Source: Dromaius novaehollandiae
Taxonomy: Eukaryota; Chordata; Aves; Casuariiformes; Dromaiidae
Reading direction: 5' to 3'
Assembly: GCF_036370855.1 (NCBI RefSeq)
Contig: NC_088105.1
Location: 8,375,619 to 8,439,618 of the forward strand
DNA length: 64,000 nucleotides
The stretch's first letter is position 1; the number at the start of each line of letters is the position of its first letter. The notes under the pieces are model-generated. The model did not search any database. It worked only from the letters and a program-made list of their open reading frames with translations, and was not told the origin of the DNA. The translations under genes were made by a program, and so were the position numbers. Below are positions 40,801-53,400 of this stretch, piece after piece.

Positions 40801-43800
40801 CAAAGCTGCTGGCTCCGGACCCTACGTTCTCAAGGCGCATTACAAATTCACAGTCGCTATGCAAGTCAAGCCAGATCTCCCCTACAACGAACTCTTGAAC
40901 TTGGTCTGCAAGAAACTGGAGCTCCAGCCAGAGCACACGGAGCTGAGGTGAGCCGCTGCCTGCTGCCAGCAGCAGGAACCTTATTTTCAGAAGGTCCTGT
41001 CCTTACTCTCCATCCTCTGGGTGCCCAGGTACAAGCCTGCAGATAGCGAGGCGCTGGAGACTTTGAGTGCTGAGAACATGGAGGCGGCTTGGAGTCGTAC
41101 CAAGGACAAGTGTCTGACAGTGTGGTGTGACAGCACGGAGGTGAGTGACAGTGGCTGCAGCCACCTCTTTGCTCATTCCCAGCCATGGTCTTCCTGGTAA
41201 AGGCTGAAACCTAAGCAGGAGTTACCCTTGCTCTCCCTGCCACAGGCACAGGCTTGGGGTTTTCGGACAAAACTGGCAACCCCTTAAAAGGCAGATGAGT
41301 GAAGCGGGGTGAAGAAGAGAAGCAGAGTTTGTCTTTCGTATTGAGGTATAAAAGGGAAAAGCCAAGAGGTGTCTTAACAACTTACTCCCTGCCCTAGGGC
41401 AAGGGATCTCCACCAGAAAGCAAACCAGAGGAGGAAGCCCAGAAGGCAACGCCAGAAGAGATGGGACCAACCCAAGTTGTAGCGCAGTACAATTACGAAG
41501 CCACACAACCTGAAGACCTGGAGTTTCAGGCAGGAGATGTGATACTCGTTTTATCCAAAGGTAACTGTGCTCCTGCGGTGAAAGGGGGAAGGGCAGGACC
41601 TTCCAGCTCTGGAGAAAGTGTGGGCCTGAGATGCCAAGCACCTTCAGCACACCTTATTAAGTTCAACAGCAGCTGTAGGTCCCTAGCATCTGCCAGTCAG
41701 GCCAAAAACTCTCAGGTATTTGGTCAGACAACCAACATGCTAGTAGCACTTTAGCCAGTTTTTCAGTGGAGCCTACTAGCTTCATTAGGGGCTTTGATCT
41801 CCTCCCCCCGAAATCTCTGCTTCTCCACAGCAAGGATAACTTCAGAATATACACAAGAGTTGCCTTCCTTCACATCCTTCTGGTTTCCAGATTCAGAGGT
41901 ACCAATCTGCTCCAACCCCACGAAAGCTTAGTCTAACATTCTGAGGTGGAAACAGTTTCAGCTTTGCATGCTACTGCACAAACAGGGTTTTCAGCTTACC
42001 AGCTAATTCTCTGGAGCCACAAGACAAGCAAGGCTTAAAGCCTGTCAGACTGCTTTCTAGAAGTACTTTCTTCCACCCATTGCTCTTTGGCTTTAAGGCA
42101 TGCATAGCTCCTCCAGCTCTACCAAAGTTCCCATTCAAATCTCAATGTCATGCATGCCTCTTCCAACATACTTTCATCACAGCCCTATTTTTGCTGCCTC
42201 CTTCCCCAAAGAATGTAAAGATTGGAGGGTTTTGCCTGAGCCATTTTAAGTTTACTGATCAATGTGTTTATTTTTAAAGGAGGTGCCTTATTTTGGCCAC
42301 CCCACCATGCCTCACATTAGGAACAAAGGCATAGTTATATTCCAGAATGCTATTATTCAAATTCCTGTCACCTCACACCTTTTTCTGGCTTTTCTTCTCT
42401 TTAAGGGTACAATCTTGCATTAGCCTCAATCCTCCTGAATATTAGGCATTAGTGCTTTTGTGAGATTTCAAGCTTAAACACAGGCTAGGACTCACAGTAA
42501 GATGTAGCACATGATTTTGGCTTGATCCTTTCAAGTCTGCGCAGAACTTTGTGGAAAAATTAGGTAGCAACCCTGCACAGGTTGCTGTTTCCGTCCTTGC
42601 TCAAGCCCAGGTGGAACCAAGATAACAGAAGTGGTTTTAAATGTGAAAAGTCCACTACGATATTTTGCCATATGCAGCATTACACCTAACTTGTGTCCAC
42701 TGGCAAGATTAGGTAGCTGTACACAAGCCATCTTAATTCCTCCTGCACTGCTGCATGATGAGTTTTTGCAACTGTACAGCATACATGGCACCTCCCTCCA
42801 AGATCCTACTCTCCCCTTCATTGCTGAGCTACATATTTGCCATTAAAAAGTTGGTTCTCTTTTCATTTGGTAAAAGCTTTCAGAGCTCAGTGCTTTACTC
42901 ATCCTACAGTAGCAGGAATTCTTTTTTATTATTTTTTCAGGAAATAACAAGGAACAGCAGATAAAACTGCACCTTAGTTCATGTCCATACCTTGAAGATG
43001 GTAGTCCAGAATCTCTAATCCTCTAATCACTTCTTGCTTTCCCCATTAACTTTGTTCCTACTGGTTTATATTCAAGGCAGCTACCGGGCCTAGAATTGGG
43101 CCCGAGCGAGTAACTGCTGTAAGACCCCAATTCTCAAATTCTCAGCAAAAATAAAATTGCCTGCTACTGATCAGAATTGCAGATTAAAGACTGGACTTTG
43201 TGGAGTATTTTAGGAAACAGAACCAATGCACACTTCATTGTGGCCTTGATTTACATGAAAGCAGTCAGACACTGAGGAAAGACAGTGCTTTGAGGTTCTT
43301 AGTACTTATTGGTTCATTTGCCTACATAAGTTACATTGTGTTTCTAAGCAGAGCTTTGTCCCTTTTGTCTCCTTCCCCCCACACTTTTTTTTAGTTACTT
43401 TCTGTAAAAGAGGAAAACTCATGTGAAGTTTTCAGGCATTGTTTGTTCTTTTAACAAACCTGCCCAATATATCTTAAAAAAAAAAAAAAAAAAAAAGACA
43501 ACCATGGTCTCTACTTTGACCTTCCCTTCCCTTAGTTTGGCAGTGTAGTCTTTCTTACCTTAACAACTTTGCCGTCTACCTCATTCCTCCTTGGTCTTTC
43601 TGACTCCCATCTCCTCAGTCACCTCTACCAGGCTTTAGCACAGCTATTTAGGTACCAGAATATCTTACAAAGGTAATCGCAGGCACATTTGTAGCATGTG
43701 ACAGTCTGCAGGCACATCTGAAGCATGCTCCTGTATGTCCCTAGGGTAATGAAAAATTGTGTAAATTTTATCTTTCAGTGAATGAAGACTGGTTAGAAGG

Positions 43801-43876
43801 CCAGTGCAACGGGAAGATAGGCATCTTCCCATCTGCTTTCGTTCAGAAGTGTAACACTAAAGACCCAGAAATCTGA
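29890..43876 (+). CDS. NCF2: NCF2, neutrophil cytosol factor 2 (p67phox)
   Basis: This is the cytosolic activator of the phagocyte NADPH oxidase: with Rac it switches on NOX2 electron transfer. Fifteen coding exons join in phase to 521 codons (human 526): 29890-30063, 30558-30640, 31224-31332, 32342-32476, 32843-32950, 33997-34056, 35288-35331, 35550-35691, 36659-36721, 37276-37354, 39914-39957, 40796-40947, 41029-41140, 41398-41560 and 43779-43876. All introns are GT-AG. Domains are a TPR region (about 1-155) with Rac contacts Ser37, Asp67, Arg102, Asn104 and Asp108 kept; the activation segment with Val204 ([14 protein letters not shown]); a proline-rich [12 protein letters not shown]3 A (about 240-299); PB1 (about 355-435, with the p40phox-facing Lys360); and SH3 B (about 461-515). 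The linker between SH3 A and PB1 is the most diverged part. Confidence 0.97.
30844..30867 (+). repeat. Copy 2 of the exact 24-nt direct repeat
   Basis: Identical to 25976-25999 on the same strand, with different flanking bases. It lies in NCF2 intron 2, 203 nt after the exon 2 donor. Confidence 0.9.
31811..31856. repeat. 46-nt poly-A tract with one G
   Basis: Nineteen A, one G and twenty-six A lie in NCF2 intron 3. It could be the tail of an old retroposed copy inserted in plus orientation, but the preceding sequence is not recognised and no flanking duplication is evident. Confidence 0.85.
36030..36185 (-). repeat. MIR-like SINE relic in NCF2 intron 8
   Basis: Read on the minus strand it carries 'cctgactcagccgcttgcc', 'cccttgggtcagttgctta' and 'ggctcagtttccccttctc', the order and spacing of a diverged MIR. 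Identified by eye only. Confidence 0.55.
36463..36484. repeat. 22-nt poly-C tract
   Basis: An uninterrupted run of C lies 174 nt before NCF2 exon 9. Such runs are often length-variable and prone to sequencing error. Confidence 0.9.
43476..43496. repeat. Poly-A tract in NCF2 intron 14
   Basis: Twenty-one consecutive A residues lie about 280 nt before the last exon. Confidence 0.85.
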
Positions 43877-44025
43877 TTGCAGAAGAGCTTAAGAAGTCTT
43901 GGACATGGAAAGAAATTAAGGATTTCAACTGCCACAATTAAGATGTTTCTATATTAATCACTGCATCTGAAAAGTGACCTAAAATATTGTTGCTACGTGT
44001 ATTAAAAGCTTTATTTTTTGTTTTA
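43877..44025 (+). other. NCF2: NCF2 3' UTR
   Basis: The stop codon TGA ends at 43876. The first poly(A) signal is ATTAAA at 44001-44006, followed by a T-rich stretch, giving a short 3' UTR of about 140-150 nt. An A-rich alternative lies near 44060. Confidence 0.6.
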
Positions 44026-45275
44026 CCTTTTGCATCACTCTCTAAAACAGGTACTCATTTATTAAAAAAAAAAAGTTGCTAAGTATCTTCCTACTGAGAA
44101 AAAATGCAGTCCTAAAAACCACACTTACCAAGAGACCTCCTAGCAAGAGCTCTGTCCCACCTACCTCAACCTTAACAAAACTTTTATACAGACAAGTCAG
44201 TCACTGGGAGAACTCGCAGAAAAGGTAAGACAACTTGCATTTACGGTGCTGCCAACAGATACAGAAGAGGAACAGGCATTCAGGAAGCTCAAGACTAGGA
44301 AAGGCTGAACTCCCAACACAATTTACTTCCTCAAAATTTTGCTGCCAACACCAGGAGTTTAAACGAAAAGGCCTTGAGCAGCCTCCTCCTGCTCCAATTG
44401 ACAAGTCATTTCAAAACCACAATGACTTTAACCCCTGCCCCCCGCAATTAAAAACATGTATTTTTTTCACCTCCCAAGGCCACAACTCAAAAGTCACAAG
44501 GGGCAGTAAGTTAAAGACACTGCCTCAAACTGCAGCTAGGTATAGTTACAGTAGCTGAGCCCAAGGAGAGCACCAAATACAAGGGAAGTTGTTCCTATGC
44601 AAGAGCCAACAACCTTAATTTCCTTGGTCTCTTCTGTATCCAAGTTTTTTCCCCCTCTGCCATTGAGTGCAGTGGCACTTTTCCCATGGTATTTCACCTT
44701 CACTGACTGCTGACAGCTGGTCCTTCTGGTCTTTTAAAAACACCTACACTGTCCCTTCCTCAACAGGAGTGCTGTAAATAGTCACTACGCCTGTGCTAGA
44801 TCTCCATACCATCAGGAGCTCTATGCTTTGAAGAGGCTAAGGGCAGTGTTTCCCCACTTCTGGTCATAGCATGCAAGTTCTTGAGAGCCCCACCCTCCCC
44901 AGTAGCCTAAATACTAATACATATTTTAAAAGGCGCTTCCTTTGAAGAGTTATCCGGATAAAATAAACTGACATTTCAAAAGCAGGACATCTCCATAGTC
45001 TCCTTAACATGCCTTTGACAAAATTTGGAGTATGCTGTTTGGGAACCGGCTGCGAAGAGCCAACAAGTGGAAGTGCCATCCTGATTTACATGCAGGTCAA
45101 CAGCAGAAGGATCTGCAGCCTCCAACCCCCAAAGAGTGTGCTCTACAAGTTTCAAGTAATCCACCCTGCAACTGAAAAACAGCTTTGCAAGCTACTCCTA
45201 TCCCAGAGTTTTGGGTCCATACATAAACCACATACACAGGCAGCAGAAAACCACGTTCCAATTATCTGCACTGAA
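44026..45275. other. Short intergenic gap between convergent NCF2 and SMG7
   Basis: About 1.25 kb separates the presumed poly(A) sites of the two convergent genes. I see no gene. If SMG7 uses a more distal signal (minus-strand AATAAA near 44058), the two transcripts would almost overlap. Confidence 0.5.
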
Positions 45276-47430
45276 TCTCTGCAATTTATTTAGTTCTATT
45301 TCAAACAAATCAGTTTTCAAACCTTGTTCTGACTTCTCCAGAAAAATAACGCTTTTTTTAAAAAACGTGAAGTTGAGTTACACAGGAAATAAAGACTACG
45401 CACAGACCTGGATGGAGAGAACATGGTTTAATTAAAGGCAAAGCTGATTTCAGCAGCTGCAGTTCTTGCACAGACAGACAAAAAACACAAAAAAAGCTTA
45501 CGACACAAACCAGTTTCTGTTGGGGTCCCCTTGCCTCGCTACCCCAGGCATCCGAGGGCGGGAGGGGAGTCCCAGCCAGGAGTCGGACGCATTCCTACCC
45601 CGGACGCTCATGCACAAGTGGAACGGTGCGGCTGGGACCCTGGCACTGCCGGGAGTGAGATGGCTGAACCTGGTTAGCTCGTCTAGGGTGCAAGAGTCAG
45701 TGACAGTTCAAACGCCGGAATGTCGCAGCTGCCTGGGTGCACAGCTCAAACGCACAAACTGGGAGGGCTGGGGAGAAGTACAGAGGGGTTTGGTTCGTAT
45801 TACCGCTGGGTGGGAACTTCGCTGTTTGGACTTTTTAAAAGGAAATACGTCTTAGAAATGCAACAAAGAACAGTGATGTTGCTAGGGTGGAGAATGTGGG
45901 GGAGCTGCTCGTACCCTAGAAAGGGTACTAAGTCTCACTCTTCCCTTTTTATATTCTTTGGGGTGCCCCGACTCCAGTGTCACTTAGGCTCCTGCATGTG
46001 CTTTGCTCTGCAGCTGATTTGCAGCTCAGAGCTCCTGAATCATCACACAAACCCCTACTGCTAAACACAGCAAATGGACATTGAGATTGTTTCCGTAACT
46101 TCCCTGGGAAACCTAACAGAAATGCTGTCCTTTTAATGAAGCTTCCAGTCTTCCTTCCCCCTAATAAATAGCAAATAAAATGTTTCGTTTTCCCTTCTGC
46201 ACCTTTTCATGTATGAACAGCACTATGCTTTCTCCCGTGTGCGGGTTACACACGTGTGTCCATGGTGCTCTGAATTTCACTCCGGAACTGAAAGTTGGGG
46301 GCTGCAGCTGCGTGTGTGTGGGCGGGGGGGGGGGGGGGGGTTTGCAGAGCTGATGTTGCCTTTGGGGGGTTGTACGCTCCGCACTGTCCAGGCTGACTGT
46401 CGTCTTTACCCAGTCCTGCTGGACCCCTGATTACTTTCTGCGAGGTGTTGCACATTGGTAATAAAACTACTAGCGCCCAGCAAAGATGGGAGGATGGGGA
46501 GAGAAAGAAAAAAAAACATTGAAAGCTTTCTACCTACCTATTAAAATGAGTCAGGCTGTGAATGCACAGACTAGCCTGCCCTTTGTGGGGCTAGCCACTA
46601 TGCTACAGTAAAATGTACAGGAATCAAACATTAATTTAAAACCCCATAGCAGTTAACTTGCTCGTCCAGCAGAGTGCTGCAATGCCCCATGTCACCAATT
46701 ATAGCTCAAACACCTACTGAGAGGAGGGCATTTCACGCTGGAGTCTCTAACCCACGCAGGGGCTGGCCAAAGCCTTTGAGTGAAAGGTGAAGTGGTGTCA
46801 AGTGCCAGATTCTCCTTCATGAAGCTCCTTTACTAGCCCAGGAGATAGAGCCCCACCTTGCCACCACCTCCCTCTGACCAGAGCAGCAACTGGGGCTTTC
46901 ATTGCTACACACCGACTACAAAGCACGTCTGTGTACGGAAGAATTCAGTGTGATCTTACTACTGAGATAGTAATAATAAAGATGTTTAGGAGTAATTTCA
47001 ACTACATTCTCAGTCAGCAAAGCAATCATTAATGGATTCCTATTTTATCTCCCCAAAGAGAGGAAAAGGATTGAGAAGTTCTCATTGGCTTCTCCCATCT
47101 GCCCTTCATTCTCAGCTTTTACTTCCCATGTGGCTGGGGACATGCACGATGGAGAAGGTGAGAGGCGGTGATATCGGGTTACTGAGTGAGACAAACAGCA
47201 GTTCCTCTCTCCCTCCAGAGGGCCCAGGGGTGGGAGAGTTCCTGGTGTTGCTTTCTCGCGCTGCAGACATTTTGTGCACACTCAGTGGGTTGGTGGAGCA
47301 CTTACGCCCTCCTGACAGCAAGGAACAGAAGAGAGGGCTGCCACCTGCACGGGACTGTGTGGGCCAGTCCTGCAAACCCAACATGCCATGGTTTATGGAG
47401 CCTTCGTTTGCAAGGGTTGCCACCTCATTC
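45276..47430 (-). other. SMG7: SMG7 3' UTR
   Basis: Non-coding sequence follows the SMG7 stop on the minus strand. A minus-strand AATAAA (plus-strand TTTATT at 45285-45290) would give a 3' UTR of about 2.1 kb. It includes a G run at 46324-46340. The 3' end is inferred from the signal alone. Confidence 0.5.
46324..46340. repeat. 17-nt poly-G tract
   Basis: An uninterrupted G run follows 'tgtgtgtgggc' on the plus strand. It appears as a C run in the SMG7 3' UTR. Confidence 0.9.
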
Positions 47431-50400
47431 TCAATGCGGCGGGTTCATGGTGCCTTGTCCACGTTGCTGCTTCTGCTTCTGCTGCATTAACAGCTGCTCC
47501 AGGGCTGAAGGGCCAGGATGCATCATGGAGCTGGACCAGATGGACTAAAAACAAACAGTCAGCACTAGCACCTTCTTGCTCAAGACAGCTACCTTCTTAC
47601 AGAGGAGAAAGTAGAGACTGTTTTTCCCCTCTTCCCTTCGATACTCACACCTTGCTTAACACAAAAGCTATCCAAAGGCCTTCTAAAGAAAGGCTCCCCT
47701 TCAAAAAATTCATTCTCCTCCAAAATCCTCATTACCATAAAAATTCATCCCACATTAGCAATTACTAATTTTAGACCAGTCAAAGCAAATGTTTAATTTC
47801 TTCCAGTTCTGCCAATCTAATCCTGTTCCACAAAACATTCCAGAGCAGCAAGAACTGAAAAACTGTGACATCTTCCGGCGCTGGTCACACCTCCCACATT
47901 GCCTACGTAAGTGAATCTGCAGGAAAAACCTTCGATTTCTGACATTGAACTCTGATGCGTGGAATGCAGTGACGAACTCTGCCTAAAGCCCATCACTCCA
48001 TCTTCCAGCCCCACAGATCAGCACCCATTTCTGAGCACAGCTTCCAGTTAAATGTACCTTCAGGCTCTCCATGAGCACAGCTGAGGAGTCCTCCATAGGG
48101 GGACCTTGGGCTGCCCAGGTGCCACTGGGAGTGCTGGACTGGTGCCAGCTGCTCTCTGAAGACGACGATGTTGCTGGGAGATAGTCCAGACCAAATCCTC
48201 CCATTGCTAAAACAGGAAAAAGAAATAAGTTAAAATGAACTGAGCAAAACCTTTGCAAAACAAATGCCAACAGCTGGCTTCATGCAAACCGGGAATCCAG
48301 CACTTGCCTGGCTTATCTGTTTTCCAGCGGTCTGCGATTCTCCTGTCTCTGTTGTCTGGAGCCCCAATAGGTCCGAAGTTGGAGAAGGGAACAGAATTGT
48401 GGTTATGGGTTGGAGGGGAGCTTGGCAAGCTGCTGGGGTTGGAGGAGTGAGGAGACTGGCTGGCTGGTGTCGAATGATCTAGTGGTTACAAGGCAAGAGC
48501 AAAAAGGTCAAGAGAAATGGTAGAACCCTCCTCATTTTGCACTTTAGTGCTGCTGCAAATTCTGCCATCGCCCAGTGTTCGCAATACTCAAGGTTAGTTT
48601 TTATGCCCTCCATTACATGAGCGTAACGTAAACTCCTCAATTCTGAGTGAAAATTTTTTTGTACCTACAAGGACAGAATGACCACATGTAATGCATACAT
48701 GTGTTTACCAGAACAAAGTTCTTCCACAGAAGTATTTTGCAGCTCCTTCCATTTCACCCACAATGATTACCTCTGGTTGGTGGCACAAATCTCACTATAA
48801 CCAAGAAACTCACTGTAGCAGATGTTATTCTAAATGCACGCATTTCTTAGTTGCGGCTAATTCTCTCCCTCCCCTCACACTCTTCTGTATTTGTAGTCAG
48901 CATAAAAGCATGACATGACTATAATATGCTTTATATCTTTAAAGAAAATTAGTAAAGGAAAAGCTGGTTTACTTTGTGACCTGCCTTAGAGGAAAAAGGC
49001 TTTCGGATTTTCCTCAACACACACTAGTCATCCAGTTCTTTTCCTCTTTGAAAAATCCACATCTTGAAATCCAGTCTTTCCTGCTTCGACTAAACAAGAT
49101 TGAAAGTGTAGGGATTTTTGCGTTATTAAAGCTCTACTCCCAAATGCTTGTCGGGAATCCAAGCTAATGAGATTTCATGATTTAACACCTCCTAAAACTT
49201 TTATCCTGCTCAGCTACTTAAATGACAATTTAGATTCTTACCCTATAATAATTACAGAATCCCTTCATATTTCTGAGGATAGATAAAGAAAAACAGAGTC
49301 TTTAATACTTTGTTAAGCAGATATTTTTTTAATTTCCAATTACATTTAACTTGCAGTAGGTTCAGAATTAACTCAAATCCTCTTAAGTCACTGCACACGA
49401 GAGAAATCGTACCAAGATTACCTGAGCTGGCTGGAAGGGATGGAGACCACGGAGTCCCTTCAAAGAGAGAATAGAGTGAAGTCTCCTGATGGGCAACTGA
49501 AGGGGTGACTTCTGTTTTTGTGCTGGTATTCATGTTTTTCCCATATACCTCATTGAACATGCTGTTATTTGGGTATCTTTCCTGCCAAAAATGAATTTGA
49601 GAGTTTAAGTATCAGATTTATTTGAAACACTAACACTGTACAGAGAAAAGTTATTAATGAAAATACTTCACTGACTCCCTTTTTACTCCCCGGCTCCTCC
49701 TCCTCCTCTGAAGATTTTATTTCATATAAAGTCCATCACATGCTGCATCAGGACTAATTTCTCCTACCTGAACTGCAAAGCCTTCACAAGACCTTTAAAT
49801 TCACAATGCTCACAAGAACTGGGTCAAGACTGTGCTCAGCTCTTTGGAAGACAATGAGTATTCCATTGCTCAGGAATAAAAAAATTAAAATAAAAGAGAA
49901 TCTATACTGAACATAACTTTGAGAAGTACCTAAGAGAAAGCGGCCCATGAATTCAGCAAGACTCAACAGAATTCCTGCAGAATTATAGCATGGGATGAAA
50001 TTGAAAAAGAACTAATTTCCAAAAAAGGTAAGATGCATCTTGCTGATATGAACTGAAATTAGGAACATGGATTTCTTTCAAGTTTGCCATTTATTTGAAC
50101 TAAAGGATATGCCCAGATTTCTAACACGCAACCTAGTTTAAGGGCAAGTGCAAGAGGCTGCAGATTTTGGTCCTTACATACCTGATTAAGGGAAAAGCCG
50201 CTGAGGGACAGGAAAGATGACGACTGAGACATCAGTTCTGATGGTTTTTCCAGCAAGGACTTCTTCAAAAACCAAAAAGGTAAAAAGAGCAGTTAGCATT
50301 CAGGGTAGTGAACAGGAAAAAATTATGCTATGAAAAACTGCCAAGTTCTTCTTTGTAACATTAAAAACAAGATGGAGAGGGAGGAAAAAAAATCCCATAT

Positions 50401-53400
50401 TTTAGCTTAAGTATCTTAGAGGATTGGGGAACGAGCTAACAAATGAAGAAAATCATTTATTTCCCTACTAACTGTAATTAATATCTTAAAAAGAAAAACA
50501 GATACAGCTGTCTCCAACAAACTGCACTGATAGAATAGCACTGCAGATCTTAAGTGTGATACTCTGCCTTTGACTGCTGCCACTGTCTGATACACTTAGA
50601 AGGGACAGGCTTACCAATAAAAAAAATAAAATGAAAACCCACCCAACCCTATGGCCTCGCAAAACCTTGTACAAACAAGACAGGATCCTTTCCTGCGCTA
50701 CCTCACACCTGATCAGATCCTTCTAACAGACATTCCAAAACTCTTCCCAGGTGCCACATTAAGAGATACTATATAGCATGACCATTTCTGTCAGCTAAAC
50801 CTCCTCTCATACTGCTATTTCCAGGATACTTCTCAATTCTCTCTTCAGTTCTTAGCAGGATTAAGGAGTGAGAAATACCGTATCTGAAACAAGTCTATGT
50901 AGGGAAGAAATCAGCTCAGCTATTGCTGAAACAAACCACAACAAAATAAAAAAGCTGGGCTGGTGGACCACGAATACAGAGGAATTTAGTCGTAGAATTA
51001 ATGACACCCAAGTAAAACTGCGTGATCCAAAATTAAGGCAGTAGTCTTGTTCCAGAAGAAGCCCTTCTTACATTCATACCAGCTCAGCATGTCAGATCTT
51101 TCTAAATTTATTGATCAAATAACAAAAGCCTGAACTAGAGCCCTTTTCTTTAGCATAGTCTTAATATCGAGCATCTTTCTGCCTTGATCCTGTGAGCCTA
51201 AGACAAATAGCCTTGTTTGCTTGGTAAGTAGCTCCTAGCTGGTTAGATTTGCACCACAGGGACGACTCTGTACTTTGAAAGCACGTTTTAAGACCTGCAA
51301 AGGTCGCACTCTGCACATCCGCACAGCTTGCACAGAGACGCTTCTCCTTCCATTTGTGACCGCAAGAGCTTCAAAGGAAGCTGCTGGGGAAGCAGATATT
51401 AGTTTCTTAGCACAGGTACCTAATGAGACAGGACTGGGTGTCAATAATGCTACTGGCTATTTGGAATTACACGTAAAATAACTGAAGAATAGACTTATTA
51501 ACCAGAGATCAAGTACAGTCACAAATAACTCTGCCTTTTTACTGCTACAAATCTGAAATACTAATATTTAATGAACATGTTTGTAGCCATACTAGAAAGG
51601 TACACTACATTTTTAGAAGTAATTTATAAATTCAGCAGCTCAAAGGCCCTCTGGCTAGTGAGCTAGGAAGGTTTTTAACCCGTAAAAGTAAAAAGATATT
51701 TCTCAGCCTGTTCAAATTCACCGTATTTCTACAAAAGCTACTCATTATTTGGCAAATCACTTGCCATTTTCTAAAAATCATTCTGGGTTTTTTGCAATTT
51801 CTTCTGCATTTAAAACGGTAGTTTCCTGCCACCTTAATATAATTCTTCTGGGCAGATAAAATAAAGTGCACTGTTCAAGTCCGATACTTGCCACACCTGA
51901 CTCTTGCACCACGCGCACCCTCGCCCTCATTCCCAAGCCCATACGACTGCAGATGACCAAGCCCGGTGAATGAAGCACCGCTGGCTTTCCTGGGGACCGT
52001 GTTTGCAAAGCAATTGTTGTGATTTCTGAACAAACAGGCCTGGATTTGGACCAAAAGCCACGTGCTTTTGCATGCCACAGGCAAAGCCGTCTCCCCAGCT
52101 ACCCGGAGCCTTCGGCTTGTCTGACCTCTCCCACGGGGACTGACTAGCTCAACGGTGGCGGGCGAGAAGTGGAGCGGAGGGATGGGGAGGAGAAAGGAAT
52201 GCCACATATCTTACAAATTTCACAGAAGAAAGATGCCAGTTAGAGTGAGAAGCAGCAGTATTAAGTCAAATACATACAAAGAGGCTTCGTCCAGGAAGAG
52301 AGGCGAGAGGCCCCAGCAGAGCTGGGTAAAGATCAGGAGGATTAGAGAAAATCAGCTCTTCCTCCTCCTCCAAGGCAGCCAGACTCTTTAACAGGTCCGG
52401 AGGAAGCAGAGGGGAGCTCTTGGGGTCCTAGTGACAGAAATGAGCACCGTGAGACAACAGAAGGCAGAGAGGGGAAGAGCAAGAACAGGCGTGGAGCGAG
52501 GCTAAACCCAAGCAGGACAGCAGAAGACAGCGAGAGAAAGGCAGGCTATCGCAGCAAAGTAAGAAGGCAGCATGCAAAAGCGGGAGGAGAGAAAGGGGAG
52601 CAACTGAAATGAGAGGAGGTACGTGGAGAGAAACGCTGAGCAGAAAAGCAATCTAGCCACGCAGCCTAACGCATGTTGGGAGGAACACTGCATCCTTCTG
52701 TCAAGTAAACGGTACTGTCAAAATGATCGGCAACTAGTTGCAGTTAACGGAGCACGTTTCCCATTGCACCAGTGCCAAACGATGGATCTGTTTTCACATT
52801 AAAGGCAAAGAAAACAAACATGAATTTATCTGGGAAAACAAACAAACAAAAAACTTAAATTATCTTCCCATAGCTGAACTGTGAGTGATTTACCTTACAA
52901 CTGAAATCGCGTTTGCATTTTCCCTCTTTTGTGGAGCTTAAAACCTTAAGACTCATTTCCACTGCTAGGGGCCCCTAGGTCTACGGTCCAACTAACCTGG
53001 CCACTGGGCAAAAAAAGCGCCCTGCCGTACCTTGGTAGGGGCTGGTCAAACTCGTCAACTTGCGTGCTGCGGGAAATGCCTAAAGCAGACATGTCACGGG
53101 CACAGCCTCCGTCTGCGCCGCACTGCGCCTGCCACAAGGCAAGACTTCCATTTTTAGGCACGAGAACAGGATTGTGACCCCGTCTCCATCTAAAAACCAC
53201 AGCTTGACATCAGGGCAGAGGCAGTCTCCCGTACGCTGGCTGGCTTTTCTCCCCGCAGGATAAGCTAAGTGAGCTCAGCCGACCTTTTAGAAATCCTGAG
53301 TGCATATACAGAGGCATAGCTGACCAAAGATTTTAAAAGGCCTCTGTTTAACTTTCCTTATAAATATCATCAAAAGCACTCCCAGACAACTCCAGGACTG

